The position numbers and the translations under genes were made by a program. This document shows positions 16,664-25,500 of a stretch of DNA of 33,062 nucleotides, piece after piece. Position 1 is the stretch's first letter. Every line of letters begins with the position of its first letter. Source of the stretch: Acidimicrobiaceae bacterium. GTDB taxonomy: Bacteria; Actinomycetota; Acidimicrobiia; Acidimicrobiales; Acidimicrobiaceae. The notes beneath the pieces are model-generated. The model worked only from the letters and a program-made list of their open reading frames with translations. It was not told the DNA's origin and made no database searches. The stretch covers positions 1-33,062 of the forward strand of contig JABEUN010000082.1 in assembly GCA_013044385.1 (NCBI GenBank), read 5' to 3'.

Positions 16664-18253
16664 TCAGTGGACGTTTGCCATCAAGAGGGGAGGCGAGTGG
16701 AGATGGGTCAACGTGGGGTCACGGCCGACGATCGACTTCGCCATCTCTATTGCATCTGCCATCGTGGATGCTGGCGTATATCCGAGCCTTCTCGTCGTCT
16801 TGGGGTCTCCGCCAAGTATGATCACTCCGCCTAGGTGGTCGAGTGCATGGGCGCCCCAGTACCACATGTAAAACGGGTGCACTCCGTGGTAGGCGTGTCC
16901 CTTGCGATAGAGGTGTATATACCACGGGTCAGTGGCATATCGTTCCTCGTACTTTGCCTCTATCTTGAGCGGGTCTGTGGTGTCTGCGAGAACCTCATCG
17001 AAGAAGTCGATGTAGCTGGGGTGGAAAGTAGGGTCGAACTCGGGTCTGGTCGGGTGTGAAAGGATGACCACCCCGCCTTTGCGCACCAGCGGTTGACCTC
17101 GGTACATGTTGAAGAAGTATCCGAGGCCGAGGCAGTGGACGAGAATCGGATTCATGACCGAGTTCACGTTGTATGGTCCGATGAACGGAAGGCCGATGGT
17201 GAGTATGTCGGTCTGTCCCTCGACGTCCACAGACTGCTGCCGATAGACATTCTCCAACGTTCTTTTGTGGACGGCCTCCACCTCTCCGGCCTGGACGCTG
17301 GTCAATTTGTACGGAGACCTAACTGAGTGGAAGATCTTTCTTGCCGCCCAAGGTGGCGTTCGCTTGAGGGACTCAGACGCCCCAACGAACGACGCCCGGT
17401 CCTTTAGTCCCCACTCCCACTCCCGCTTCTGGAGGAATTCGAAGGCCGGTGGGAAGGTGTCGGTATTAAGTGTGGTCTCAATCTGGAATATCTTGATGCC
17501 GGAGTCGCGTAGGAGCTTTCCCATGCGCCAGTTCGAGGAGTGGAGTTCTGAATTTTTGTGGTCCATGAAGGATTTCGAGTGCACCATCGTCTTGACATTG
17601 TGGTGGTGCTTGAGTGAGCGATAGCTCGATAGACCGGTGGCAACCGATTTGTGGCCGCCATCCATCGATACGAGATTGATATTCACGTAGATGATCAGAT
17701 CGGCCGTTGCTGCGTACTTGTTGATCTCGACGGTTTCGCCCATATCGGTCTCACCGATCAACATCAGATTGTCTGGATCCTCTGCGTCGTGCTGGGTCAG
17801 AATCCCCGCCGTGGAGGTGGCGTCGTAGACCCTGTTGCCAAGTGCGTGTCTCAGCTCGGAGTTAGTCATCCTCCGGTGCAGCGCAAGTGCGGCGATTAGC
17901 TTAACATCCTCTACGCCGGCGCGTGCTACCCGCTCGAGGACCTCCTCGATGATCATCTGCCGAATATCTGGTGCCTGCATCTGGGGGAGCGGAAGCGACA
18001 CATCGTCGAAGCACACCGCTACACGCAGTCCTGGCCGCAGAAGCGAATCAAGTGGTTCCGAGTCGCCAAGTGGAGCGTCAAGAGCAGCCGCGATGGCAGC
18101 CCTTGGGTCCTTGATCCCGTCCATCGGCTCTGGTGGATAGATGATTCGTGAGCCAGTCGGAAGCCTCTCAAGCCGGAAGTTTTCGCCGTGCCAGAAGAGG
18201 GTCGGCGGAGTCGACTTATCGACCTCCAGTACGAAGCCCGGTCTTGGGCTCAT
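16664..18253 (-). CDS. LarA-like (lactate racemase/DUF2088 domain) protein
   Basis: The protein has 529 residues. The N-terminal half contains LarA-family signatures: VAVCFDDVSLPLPQ, ALALHRRMTNSELRHALGNR (the active-site His region of lactate racemase), and VSMDGGHKSVATGLSSYRS, whose Lys matches the position that carries the nickel-pincer nucleotide in LarA; HHHN follows. The C-terminal half is longer than in lactate racemase and unassigned. Known members are nickel-pincer racemases or epimerases of 2-hydroxy acids. No larB, larC or larE maturation gene is in the window, so cofactor use is inference. The start overlaps the dehydrogenase stop by 4 bases (ATGA), indicating translational coupling in the operon. 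Confidence 0.75.
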   Translation of the reverse strand: MSPRPGFVLEVDKSTPPTLFWHGENFRLERLPTGSRIIYPPEPMDGIKDPRAAIAAALDAPLGDSEPLDSLLRPGLRVAVCFDDVSLPLPQMQAPDIRQMIIEEVLERVARAGVEDVKLIAALALHRRMTNSELRHALGNRVYDATSTAGILTQHDAEDPDNLMLIGETDMGETVEINKYAATADLIIYVNINLVSMDGGHKSVATGLSSYRSLKHHHNVKTMVHSKSFMDHKNSELHSSNWRMGKLLRDSGIKIFQIETTLNTDTFPPAFEFLQKREWEWGLKDRASFVGASESLKRTPPWAARKIFHSVRSPYKLTSVQAGEVEAVHKRTLENVYRQQSVDVEGQTDILTIGLPFIGPYNVNSVMNPILVHCLGLGYFFNMYRGQPLVRKGGVVILSHPTRPEFDPTFHPSYIDFFDEVLADTTDPLKIEAKYEERYATDPWYIHLYRKGHAYHGVHPFYMWYWGAHALDHLGGVIILGGDPKTTRRLGYTPASTMADAIEMAKSIVGRDPTLTHLHSPPLLMANVH

Positions 18254-19503
18254 CTGCGATTCTCCTGTTCTCTCGCCCGTCTTGGGCGCGGATCGAATGC
18301 GATTTTGATGGCGCCCCTCTGTCCAGCTTCAGCGGCCAATCGGATCGCCTCCTCGTAGTTTTCGAGGCCATACCTATGGGTGACCAAGGCTCCGAGCTTC
18401 AGTCGCTGTGCCATGGAGATAGCCAGATCGAACGTCCGTATTCCATTTTCTGTGACGATCGAGCCAGTTTGGGCCTCTGCTGAGATATACCCGCTGGTTG
18501 ATTCGGTTTGCTCTTCAGTGCCGTATGCGTAACTTCCGACCAGCTTGATCTCTCTATGCCATAGCGGTGCAAGATCGATGCTCATATTAGATGGCATCCC
18601 CGAGACCACCACAGTTCCGCCAGGTGTTGTAGATGCGATGGCTTCTGTGACAGAGGACTCAGAGCCAACGCAGTCGAAGACGGCATCGAATCCTTGGGAC
18701 TGCCAGTTCCCGACCGACATGGCAGATGTGCTGCTTCTTGCGGTCCTGACAAGCTGTTTGGGCTCGACGACCAAGTCGGCCCCGAGCCTCATTGCCATCG
18801 AGCGCTGATGGGAGTATTTGGCAGCGCAGGTGATCCTTATGCCCGGATGTAGCTGTCTTAGCGCAGCGACGGTCAAAAGACCGATGGTTCCAGCTCCTAG
18901 AACTGCGACCGAATGGACGTTATTCGAATCGAGTCGCAAAACACTGTGGATAGCGCAGGCGAGTGGTTCTATCATGACGGCATCCTCGTCGGAAAGGCCA
19001 TCAGGAACTAGGTGGAGTTGAGACCGGTGGGCCGAAAACTCCTCCGACCAACCGCCACCGACCGACGTGCAGTAGCCGGTCTGGATTCCAGGCTCGATGC
19101 TGCCATCGAGGATCCGCTCACACCTCTGGGTCTGGCCCAGCCTGCACCATCTGCAGGCAGGTAGGCCCCTTATTCTGCAGTGAAGAGCCGGTTCGATCAC
19201 GACCCGAGATGAGACACCATCAATGATGGCATCGGCGACGACTTCATGTCCCGGAGTAAATGGGAAGCTCGTCAGAGGTTCGAAGTATCGCGAACTTCTA
19301 CCCAAAACAGCAGACACGTCTGAGCCACAGATTCCAGACAGGCGCGGCCGGACCGAAATCCACTCTTCGTTGGGGAGCGGAAGCGGATCATGTTCGTCCA
19401 GTTTCAAAGGACCGAACATGATGGCCTTCTGCTTTGACGCAGCCGAAAGCACCTTTGCGGCTGCAAATCTCCTTAACTTCTCCTCGACTACTAGAGCCTT
19501 CAT
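18250..19503 (-). CDS. Zinc-dependent medium-chain alcohol dehydrogenase
   Basis: The protein has 417 residues. The catalytic zinc region is LSGICGSDVSAVL and PFTPGHEVVADA. The structural-zinc lobe holds Cys in ALHCRIRGLPACRWCRLGQT followed by QRCE. The Rossmann motif is VAVLGAGTIGLLTVAA, and VFDCVGSESSVTEAI and GGTVVVSGMP follow as in other NAD(P)-dependent MDR enzymes. An N-terminal extension of about 25 residues before KAIMFGPLKL is unusual. It should interconvert an alcohol and an aldehyde or ketone. The start codon overlaps the stop of the reductase-HAD gene by 4 bases and its own stop overlaps the LarA-like start by 4, so it sits inside a coupled operon. Confidence 0.88.
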   Translation of the reverse strand: MKALVVEEKLRRFAAAKVLSAASKQKAIMFGPLKLDEHDPLPLPNEEWISVRPRLSGICGSDVSAVLGRSSRYFEPLTSFPFTPGHEVVADAIIDGVSSRVVIEPALHCRIRGLPACRWCRLGQTQRCERILDGSIEPGIQTGYCTSVGGGWSEEFSAHRSQLHLVPDGLSDEDAVMIEPLACAIHSVLRLDSNNVHSVAVLGAGTIGLLTVAALRQLHPGIRITCAAKYSHQRSMAMRLGADLVVEPKQLVRTARSSTSAMSVGNWQSQGFDAVFDCVGSESSVTEAIASTTPGGTVVVSGMPSNMSIDLAPLWHREIKLVGSYAYGTEEQTESTSGYISAEAQTGSIVTENGIRTFDLAISMAQRLKLGALVTHRYGLENYEEAIRLAAEAGQRGAIKIAFDPRPRRAREQENRR

Positions 19504-21824
19504 CTGCCGCTCCCGATGGGCAGGTGGAGTGGGTAGCCGCCTTTTGCCCGTTCCCAGTTCTCAGTATGCCAACCCCGTCGATTGGCAATCTGGAGCAGCT
19601 TGGTCTCTGGATTCACACACACCGCCTGACCGGCCGCCTCGAGCATGGGTAGATCAGAGGTGGAGTCTGCGTAGGCGATCGTATCGGACCTGTCGATCCC
19701 GAACTCTTCGGCGAGTTCGAGCATTACAGCTGCACGGTTCTCGCCTATAGGAGGTGCACCGAGAAGTTGTCCCGTCAGTCGACCTTTGGAGTCCACTTCC
19801 ATCTCGCATGCGACTACCTTGTCGAACATTGGCGCGAGCGGTGCGACAACGAACTCCAAGGCGCCAGTGATCAGTACTGTCTTGTGACCCGCTCGCCGGT
19901 GATTCCTCACCCGCTGTAGACCCTGTGGGAAGGACCTCTTCAGTAGGTACTCGTCGAACAGATCGAATGCGATCTTCTCGAGTTCGGCCCGATCGGCCCC
20001 TTTGTATCTGCGGTAGAAGTGTCGGAGAAAATCTGTCCTGTCCCGCCTGTCGAGTGCCAACAGGCGAGGTGCTTCAGCTAGTAGACCCGCAGCGAGGGTC
20101 GCCTTCTCCATCTTTTCGATCTGGGAGGTCGCTAACCAGGTGAATGAGTCGACGACATTTGCAGCAAGCAGTGTGTTCTCGAGGTCGAAGGCTGCCATCT
20201 TGTTCCCTGGCGCCAGCAGTCCCGCAAGTGTCCGCTCCCTCTTGGTGGTGCCGGTCTTTTTGGCCGTTGTCGTCTTCACTCTTGAGTGTTCCACGATGGA
20301 GGGTAGGTGGACGTTTGAGACGAAACGGTCCCAATCGATCTGGATGGGATCGAAGTCGAACTCTTCGAGGTCTTTTTGATCCAAAGTGCTGCGCAGATCG
20401 GCCAACCTACCTACCTGATAGATGGCCTCGGTCTCTGCGTATGCGCCGTAAAGTTCCACGTACCCAAGTGCACGCTTTGCGATCTCCCGCTTTTCGGAGA
20501 TGTCCGATGCAAGGTTGTTCTGCCTAGAGCGGATCGGCAGTCTGGACATTACGGCTTCGGATGCGGCCAACACCTGATTCGCCCTGCGGAGCTGGCCTTG
20601 GACTTTGCCCCGACCGGGGAAGTTCCAAGCTGGAACGTTTATCGGCTGCCCCTTAGTGTCGATCAGGGGGTTCTCGCCGAAGTATGTCCGGACCAGATTG
20701 ACCAGCTGTCCATACTTAAGTGGGTTGGATGATCCCGATGCGACGTGGTAGAAGGTCATCTCGTTGGGTGGTGGCTGTGCGGCAGCTGCGATAATCGCAG
20801 AGACGACGAGGTCGACCGGAATCACATCGACCGTGCCTTCAGGCACGCCTGGAAACTCCTTGAGCAGTCCCCGTGCGAACGAAATGATGATCGGCTCTGC
20901 CATTCTGAATCCCCTGATCCAGCCGGGGTAGGGGTGGCTAAGTGCGGATTCGATGATGGAGGGTCTGACCACTGATACGGGCAGGTCTCCCCGATTTTCT
21001 TCGAGGGCAATCTCGCCCAGAGCCTTGGAGTAGGCATAAGCATCGGCCCAACCGAGGCTGGTTGCACGTGCCTGACCGAGCTCTACCATCTGAGCCTTCA
21101 CCCAGTCGTTTCTTCTTTTTTCGGTCTCGTCGGCCATGATCGCCACACCGGCCGCACCGAACTCTCGGTGTGCTTCACTCTGAAATCCGGCGAGCCGCTC
21201 TTTGGTCCTGCTCTGAAGCTCGACATCTTTACGTAGGCTTCTGCCAGCGTCGACCTCCTTCTCCCATGCGATTTCGGGATACAGGTCGGACTGCTTCAAG
21301 GACTCTTCGAACGCTTTTCCGCGTCGGGAGCCAGCTACGTAGGCTGTAGACACCGTGACGAGGTGGCCGGACCTGCCAGCGGCGACCAGGGCGGACCGAT
21401 AAGCAGTGGCAACCCTGCTCGGGCCCAGCAGGTTTACTTCTATGGCTGAATCGAGCGGAGCGTCGAAACTGACGGTGGCTGCTGAGTGGATCGCTACGTC
21501 GCAGCTGCCGAGGAGTTTTGTCGATTCGGCATCCAGTCCGAGGCCATCTCTGCCTACGTCTCCTGGGACCGCTGTAATTCTTCTGCTGACCATCTCCTCG
21601 AACTGCTCGCGGCCGAGGGATTCCCGAAGGCTGTCGAAGCAGTTGTTGCGGAGGATCTCCTTTTTTACCCGCTCGGTGGCGGTAGTTCTACGCCCGGGCC
21701 TTACAAGCAGCACCAGTTCGGTGTCTGGAAGTGAGTGAAGTATCCGCTCGATCAGCGCCGTACCTACGAAACCGGTGCCTCCAGTGAGGAATATGCGCTT
21801 CCCAGACAGAAAATCTCTTATCAA
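19500..21824 (-). CDS. Fusion of a fatty acyl-CoA reductase-like SDR and a HAD-IB phosphatase
   Basis: The protein has 774 residues in two parts. Residues 1-510 are an extended SDR of the male-sterility/thioester-reductase type, with GGTGFVG at 15-21, IHSAATVSF, S159 in VTVSTAYVAG and a YAYSK active site (Y263, K267); such domains reduce acyl-CoA or acyl-carrier thioesters to aldehydes or alcohols with NADPH. Residues 540-774 are a SerB-like HAD-IB hydrolase: motif I FDLENTLL (D547, with Glu549 in place of the usual second Asp), motif II LITGA, motif IV YADSTSDLPML. The start is a TTG (21822-21824) behind GAGGG. It heads the operon with the dehydrogenase, LarA-like and acyltransferase genes, suggesting lipid or fatty-alcohol synthesis. 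Confidence 0.85.
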   Translation of the reverse strand: MIRDFLSGKRIFLTGGTGFVGTALIERILHSLPDTELVLLVRPGRRTTATERVKKEILRNNCFDSLRESLGREQFEEMVSRRITAVPGDVGRDGLGLDAESTKLLGSCDVAIHSAATVSFDAPLDSAIEVNLLGPSRVATAYRSALVAAGRSGHLVTVSTAYVAGSRRGKAFEESLKQSDLYPEIAWEKEVDAGRSLRKDVELQSRTKERLAGFQSEAHREFGAAGVAIMADETEKRRNDWVKAQMVELGQARATSLGWADAYAYSKALGEIALEENRGDLPVSVVRPSIIESALSHPYPGWIRGFRMAEPIIISFARGLLKEFPGVPEGTVDVIPVDLVVSAIIAAAAQPPPNEMTFYHVASGSSNPLKYGQLVNLVRTYFGENPLIDTKGQPINVPAWNFPGRGKVQGQLRRANQVLAASEAVMSRLPIRSRQNNLASDISEKREIAKRALGYVELYGAYAETEAIYQVGRLADLRSTLDQKDLEEFDFDPIQIDWDRFVSNVHLPSIVEHSRVKTTTAKKTGTTKRERTLAGLLAPGNKMAAFDLENTLLAANVVDSFTWLATSQIEKMEKATLAAGLLAEAPRLLALDRRDRTDFLRHFYRRYKGADRAELEKIAFDLFDEYLLKRSFPQGLQRVRNHRRAGHKTVLITGALEFVVAPLAPMFDKVVACEMEVDSKGRLTGQLLGAPPIGENRAAVMLELAEEFGIDRSDTIAYADSTSDLPMLEAAGQAVCVNPETKLLQIANRRGWHTENWERAKGGYPLHLPIGSGR

Positions 21825-21899
21825 GCCCGCACCCTCTCTTAGCTCGGCAGTGCTTCAGACTATCCGAGTGGATCCCCAGTCTGGCTCAAGCGTAGTCGC

Positions 21900-22385
21900 C
21901 TACTTGGATTTGCTCCGGGACTTGACGTTGATGGCATTAGCTGGCGGAGTGTAGCGCTTCGAAGGTTTGGGCACACTCTTTCCTCCGGGCGTCGTAGTCG
22001 GTTGGTACTTGCCCTGACTGCGGAGTTCACGCTTATGTGCGACAGCCTCCCGACGGGCCTTGATGGCGGCAGGATCCTTCTTGAAGAGTACGAAAGAGCC
22101 GTAGGCGAGCACCGGAAGGGGGAGCACTACGTACTTGCCCCAAGGTCCGAATGCGACCAGAATCATAAGTACTGCGGTGAGTATCCTGTTCTTCCGGAGT
22201 ATCCCGAAGCCGGCTATCAGGATCAGGGCGAGACCCTCTGCGAGGTAGAGTTTGGGATTCGAGTGGTTCTTCTTTGCCGCCGCTGAACTTATCTGCGGGA
22301 CCCAGAGGATCGCGATCGCTATCGCAGAGTACAGAAGGATCGCTAAGCCGACCCTCTGCTCCTTCGTTGAGAGTGGAGTCTTCAC
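21900..22385 (-). CDS. Small membrane protein with basic C-terminal tail, unknown function
   Basis: The protein has 161 residues. About four hydrophobic segments are visible: GLAILLYSAIAIAILWVP, LYLAEGLALILIAGFGIL, ILTAVLMILVAFGPWG and VVLPLPVLAYGSFVLF. They are followed by a cytoplasmic-looking, strongly basic tail rich in Lys, Arg, Pro and Ser (KARREAVAHKRELRSQGKY ... NVKSRSKSK). No enzymatic motif was recognised; similar short proteins with Lys/Arg tails occur in actinobacteria as uncharacterised membrane proteins. The start is a GTG with no clear ribosome-binding site. It lies between the lipid operon and the GGDEF gene on the same strand, with 75 bases to the former. Confidence 0.7.
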   Translation of the reverse strand: MKTPLSTKEQRVGLAILLYSAIAIAILWVPQISSAAAKKNHSNPKLYLAEGLALILIAGFGILRKNRILTAVLMILVAFGPWGKYVVLPLPVLAYGSFVLFKKDPAAIKARREAVAHKRELRSQGKYQPTTTPGGKSVPKPSKRYTPPANAINVKSRSKSK

Positions 22386-22500
22386 CGAAGAGAGTCTAGG
22401 TGAAAAGCGACCAGCTGTCGACTTCTATCGCGATCAACAAGTTTGGTAATTCCGGCCCGCAACTTGGGTTGCTGCCTTGTACTTGATGCGGCGGACTCGC

Positions 22501-25029
22501 TCAGGAGTAGGTGAATGTGAGTTTGAGGGACCTTCCTATGATGCCGACGGTGTCCACGAGGGTTCGGTTGGACATCTGGCTGCCTCGGAGATGTAGAAAC
22601 TCGGGCCTCATATCCAATAGCCAAGTGAGGTTCAAGAGATCTTCTGTATCTCCGCCGACCATGATCTTGGTCCCTGTTGTCAATCTTAGGCTGCGTAGAG
22701 CCTTGTTGGCCGAGTCGCTGGCATTGGTTAGGTCACCTGCATCGAAGGAGAGAACCATGTTGGAGGGTGTGACCCCGCTTGTCTTCGATATGTCTGAGAT
22801 AACTTTTGCGGTGAGCACCGTCCCGAATAGGTCCTCAGTGATCATCGGTATTACGAGTCTGGTGGGTTGTTCGCAGTCGGTCGAAGATGCGGAGACCGTC
22901 TCGTTCTCGTCAACTGGTGGCGGGGGTCGTAGTCCACTGTCTTTCCCTAGTTGTGTACACGCGTACCCCCAGAGCTGGTGTCTCAACGAAGAGGTCCAGG
23001 TCCTTTTATGGTCGGCAAGAATGTTCTGATCGACCTGTCCACCCGGATCTGTCACGTATAGGGTCCTGAAGCTCTGCTTTTTGGTCCCGGAAAGTTCGAA
23101 AAGCGTTGGGGTGCCATCTACGATCGACACCTGCAACGTGGACAGTTTGAGTTCGATGGAGCTGTCCTGAGGTTCCACGTCGTGACTTACCGACTTCCGA
23201 TACAGCTCGATGGTGGTGGATCGGTTGACCTTCGCACGATACATCGCTGTGTCTGCGTGGTTGAGAAGCTGATCTATTGCAGCCTCGGGCTCTGCGTCGA
23301 GTGATGAGTCCGATAGCGCTAGTCCTATTGAGGCCGTTAGGTCGAGTGACAGGTCGCCGATCTCGACAGTTCTGGACATCGATGATAGAACTCGCTGGCA
23401 GACCGCTTGGGCGTGGTTCTCACTCTCGATGTCGATGAGCAGAGCCGCGAACTCGTCGCCGCTGAGCCTCGCTGCAGTGTCTACCGACCGGAAGGCCTCG
23501 GAAAATCTCCGAGCGACTTCCACAAGGAGCTTGTCCCCGACTTCATGTCCATATAGATCGTTCACGAGTTTGAAGTTGTTTACGTCGAGGAAGGCAATTG
23601 CAATTCGGCTTCCGGCTCGTCGGGACTGAATCAGTGCTTGCTTGGCTCTGTCTAAGAAGACTTCCCGGTTAGGGAGGTGGGTCAAGCGGTCCGTGGTCGC
23701 TTTGAGCTCAAGCTCACTGAGGATGCTGCTCTGACGAATCGTGCTCGCTCGTTCCTTGATGACCAATTCGACCGTCGCTGCAATCTCATCGAGCTGCTCC
23801 CGTTCGAACTCGGACCAGTGGAAGCGGTTGGGTGACAGTCCAAAGTTGATGAAGCACTTGAGGGCCTGATCCGAAGTGATGTTGAAGTCGGCGGTTGTAA
23901 CTGCCTGAATCGAGTTGAACGACGGATCTACCAGCTCTGAAGGTCCTGAGTTGTGGCTTGCATCGACGAATCGTGCTCCGGCTGTAGGAACACTTGAGTC
24001 AGCCAGTTGCCTTTTGAGTCTCAGCTCGAAGTAGGAGGAGTCAAGGGGATCTCCGGCTACTGAGATCGCCGTGCCAACGAGGGACTGGGCGGCCACGTCG
24101 CCACCTCTGTCGATAATGGCTACGTAGCAGTATGAACTTGACACCACGTTGTGGAACGAGCTAGCGATCTCGGCCGCCAGTTCGTGAACGTCGACGGCAT
24201 CTTTCGATGCCTTCATAAGACGCTTAAGTGAGACGTACAGTCGCTCGGAGACTTTTGACCGGTAACTGAGCCTGATCCGGCTCGATGCCACTTCGAGCGG
24301 GCGTTCAAGTGCATCTAGGAATCCGTCGTTTAGTTGCGTTCTGCTGTCAGTCGCAACGATGAACGCGAGTCCCTCTTTGCGGGATCGGTCGTAGGTGAGA
24401 TAGACGCGGGCCTGCTCAAGCCAAGGGTTCGCCCTCCACCATCCGTCGAAGTCCGCTTCCTGGCTGGTCTGGTCCGCCGTCCTATAGAGGTTCCTGAACG
24501 TAGATGGCGGACTTTGCCGCTCCGCACAACTGATCAAACCACTTACAACCGCAAGCGGGATCACCGAAGTCTTGAAGTATTTGACCTCAGCCCTGCTGAG
24601 CCTTCCGTCGTAGGTGGCCCACGCGACCGGAATGGCTCCATTTTGACTGAATGAGAGGACCACAACGTTCGATAGTTCGCTCACGTGAAGGATCTGTCGG
24701 CACAGTTCTTCGATGGCGACCTCTTCGAAACCTTCGACGTTTGACTCCATGAGTGCAACACTCAATGCCCGGAGATGCTGGTCCTGGGAGAGGAAGCTGA
24801 CCTCATCGGTGGGATCAGATATGGTCTCCAACCCATCGATTGGTCTCTGGTGAAGCAGAGAAGGCGAGCCGATGATGATGGGTGGCTTTAGGTTGGAACT
24901 GTTAGGCGGTGTCGAGTTAGAGCGTTCGCCTACGTCTTCGCTGGATCCTGAAGGCTTGAATCGGCGTGTAGCGGCCCTGACCGTCTCAGGGTCTGTGATC
25001 TCCGGCTTGAGTGGGAGTGTGTCGGACAT
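22501..25029 (-). CDS. GAF-GGDEF signalling protein with degenerate EAL-like C-terminus
   Basis: The protein has 842 residues. A disordered N-terminus of about 60 residues precedes two probable GAF-type sensory regions (about 100-260 and 270-430). The GGDEF domain (about 445-605) begins TTDRLTHLPNREVFLDRA; its active-site loop is SGDEF (523-527), and an inhibitory I-site R514-x2-D517 lies five residues upstream. The first Gly replaced by Ser is tolerated in several active diguanylate cyclases, so c-di-GMP synthesis with product inhibition is plausible. Residues about 630-842 resemble an EAL domain in placement and end (ITEDLFGTV..., PEFLHLRGSQMSNRTLVDTV), but the EAL motif and metal ligands are missing, suggesting a non-catalytic binding domain. 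No transmembrane segment is seen. Confidence 0.85.
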   Translation of the reverse strand: MSDTLPLKPEITDPETVRAATRRFKPSGSSEDVGERSNSTPPNSSNLKPPIIIGSPSLLHQRPIDGLETISDPTDEVSFLSQDQHLRALSVALMESNVEGFEEVAIEELCRQILHVSELSNVVVLSFSQNGAIPVAWATYDGRLSRAEVKYFKTSVIPLAVVSGLISCAERQSPPSTFRNLYRTADQTSQEADFDGWWRANPWLEQARVYLTYDRSRKEGLAFIVATDSRTQLNDGFLDALERPLEVASSRIRLSYRSKVSERLYVSLKRLMKASKDAVDVHELAAEIASSFHNVVSSSYCYVAIIDRGGDVAAQSLVGTAISVAGDPLDSSYFELRLKRQLADSSVPTAGARFVDASHNSGPSELVDPSFNSIQAVTTADFNITSDQALKCFINFGLSPNRFHWSEFEREQLDEIAATVELVIKERASTIRQSSILSELELKATTDRLTHLPNREVFLDRAKQALIQSRRAGSRIAIAFLDVNNFKLVNDLYGHEVGDKLLVEVARRFSEAFRSVDTAARLSGDEFAALLIDIESENHAQAVCQRVLSSMSRTVEIGDLSLDLTASIGLALSDSSLDAEPEAAIDQLLNHADTAMYRAKVNRSTTIELYRKSVSHDVEPQDSSIELKLSTLQVSIVDGTPTLFELSGTKKQSFRTLYVTDPGGQVDQNILADHKRTWTSSLRHQLWGYACTQLGKDSGLRPPPPVDENETVSASSTDCEQPTRLVIPMITEDLFGTVLTAKVISDISKTSGVTPSNMVLSFDAGDLTNASDSANKALRSLRLTTGTKIMVGGDTEDLLNLTWLLDMRPEFLHLRGSQMSNRTLVDTVGIIGRSLKLTFTYS

Positions 25030-25231
25030 GACCGCCGCCTATTTGAATAGTTCCTACTTCCCTTCCGTGGGAATACTAAGATTCGATCCGTGAAAAACCA
25101 TTATAAGTGTAAACATGAGCACTCTATGTGAAATTCATGAGCGTATTGCTACAACAATCAGTGCTAGTTGCCCAATGCTGCTCACAATGGTGTCGGCAGG
25201 GAGTCGGCGCTGCTAAATTTATTTATCTTTG

Positions 25232-25305
25232 GGGCGCTTAGCTCAGCTGGTTAGAGCGCAGCCTTCACACGGCTGAGGTCGGGGGTTCGAGTCCCTTAGC
25301 GCCCA
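25232..25305 (+). tRNA. tRNA-Val (anticodon CAC)
   Basis: The 74-base cloverleaf has acceptor stem GGGCGCT (25232-25238) pairing with AGCGCCC (25298-25304) and discriminator A at 25305. The D arm contains AGCTCAGCTGGTTAGAGC. The anticodon stem CAGCC/GGCTG encloses loop TTCACAC with anticodon CAC, reading GTG (Val). The T loop is TTCGAGT; the T stem GGGGG/CCCTT relies on two G-U pairs. No CCA is encoded. The bases immediately downstream match the dispersed repeats found from 27.3 kb on. Confidence 0.93.
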
Positions 25306-25325
25306 CTCGTTGTCAAATTTACAAC
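25303..25325 (+). repeat. tRNA-Val 3' end/downstream segment shared with the dispersed repeats
   Basis: The 23 bases spanning the last three bases of the tRNA and the following 20 (CCACTCGTTGTC...ACAAC) match 27350-27372 at 21 positions, and the flanks of the same sequence recur at 28577-28602. GTTGT and ACAAC can pair as a small hairpin. A tRNA 3' end with copies further along one side is the usual layout of integration into a tRNA gene. Confidence 0.6.
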
Positions 25326-25500
25326 TGTGAAAGTTCGGGACCTCTGTCGCTCTTTGGCCTCGGGACATGTGTCTCACTTTCCGGCTCGGCTTCGGTTCAT
25401 CTATCCCGGTGGCTCCGGCACCTCTGTCGCACCGCTCCCACCTTTTTGACACGCTGTCATTCGAGTTCCGGACGTGCGTCCGGTGATCGAGGAGGTGGCA

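Noticed and set aside
25243-25452. Minus-strand frame overlapping tRNA-Val
   Set aside because: It is the antisense translation of the tRNA and its flank (WALRDSNPRPQPCEGCA), a common artefact.
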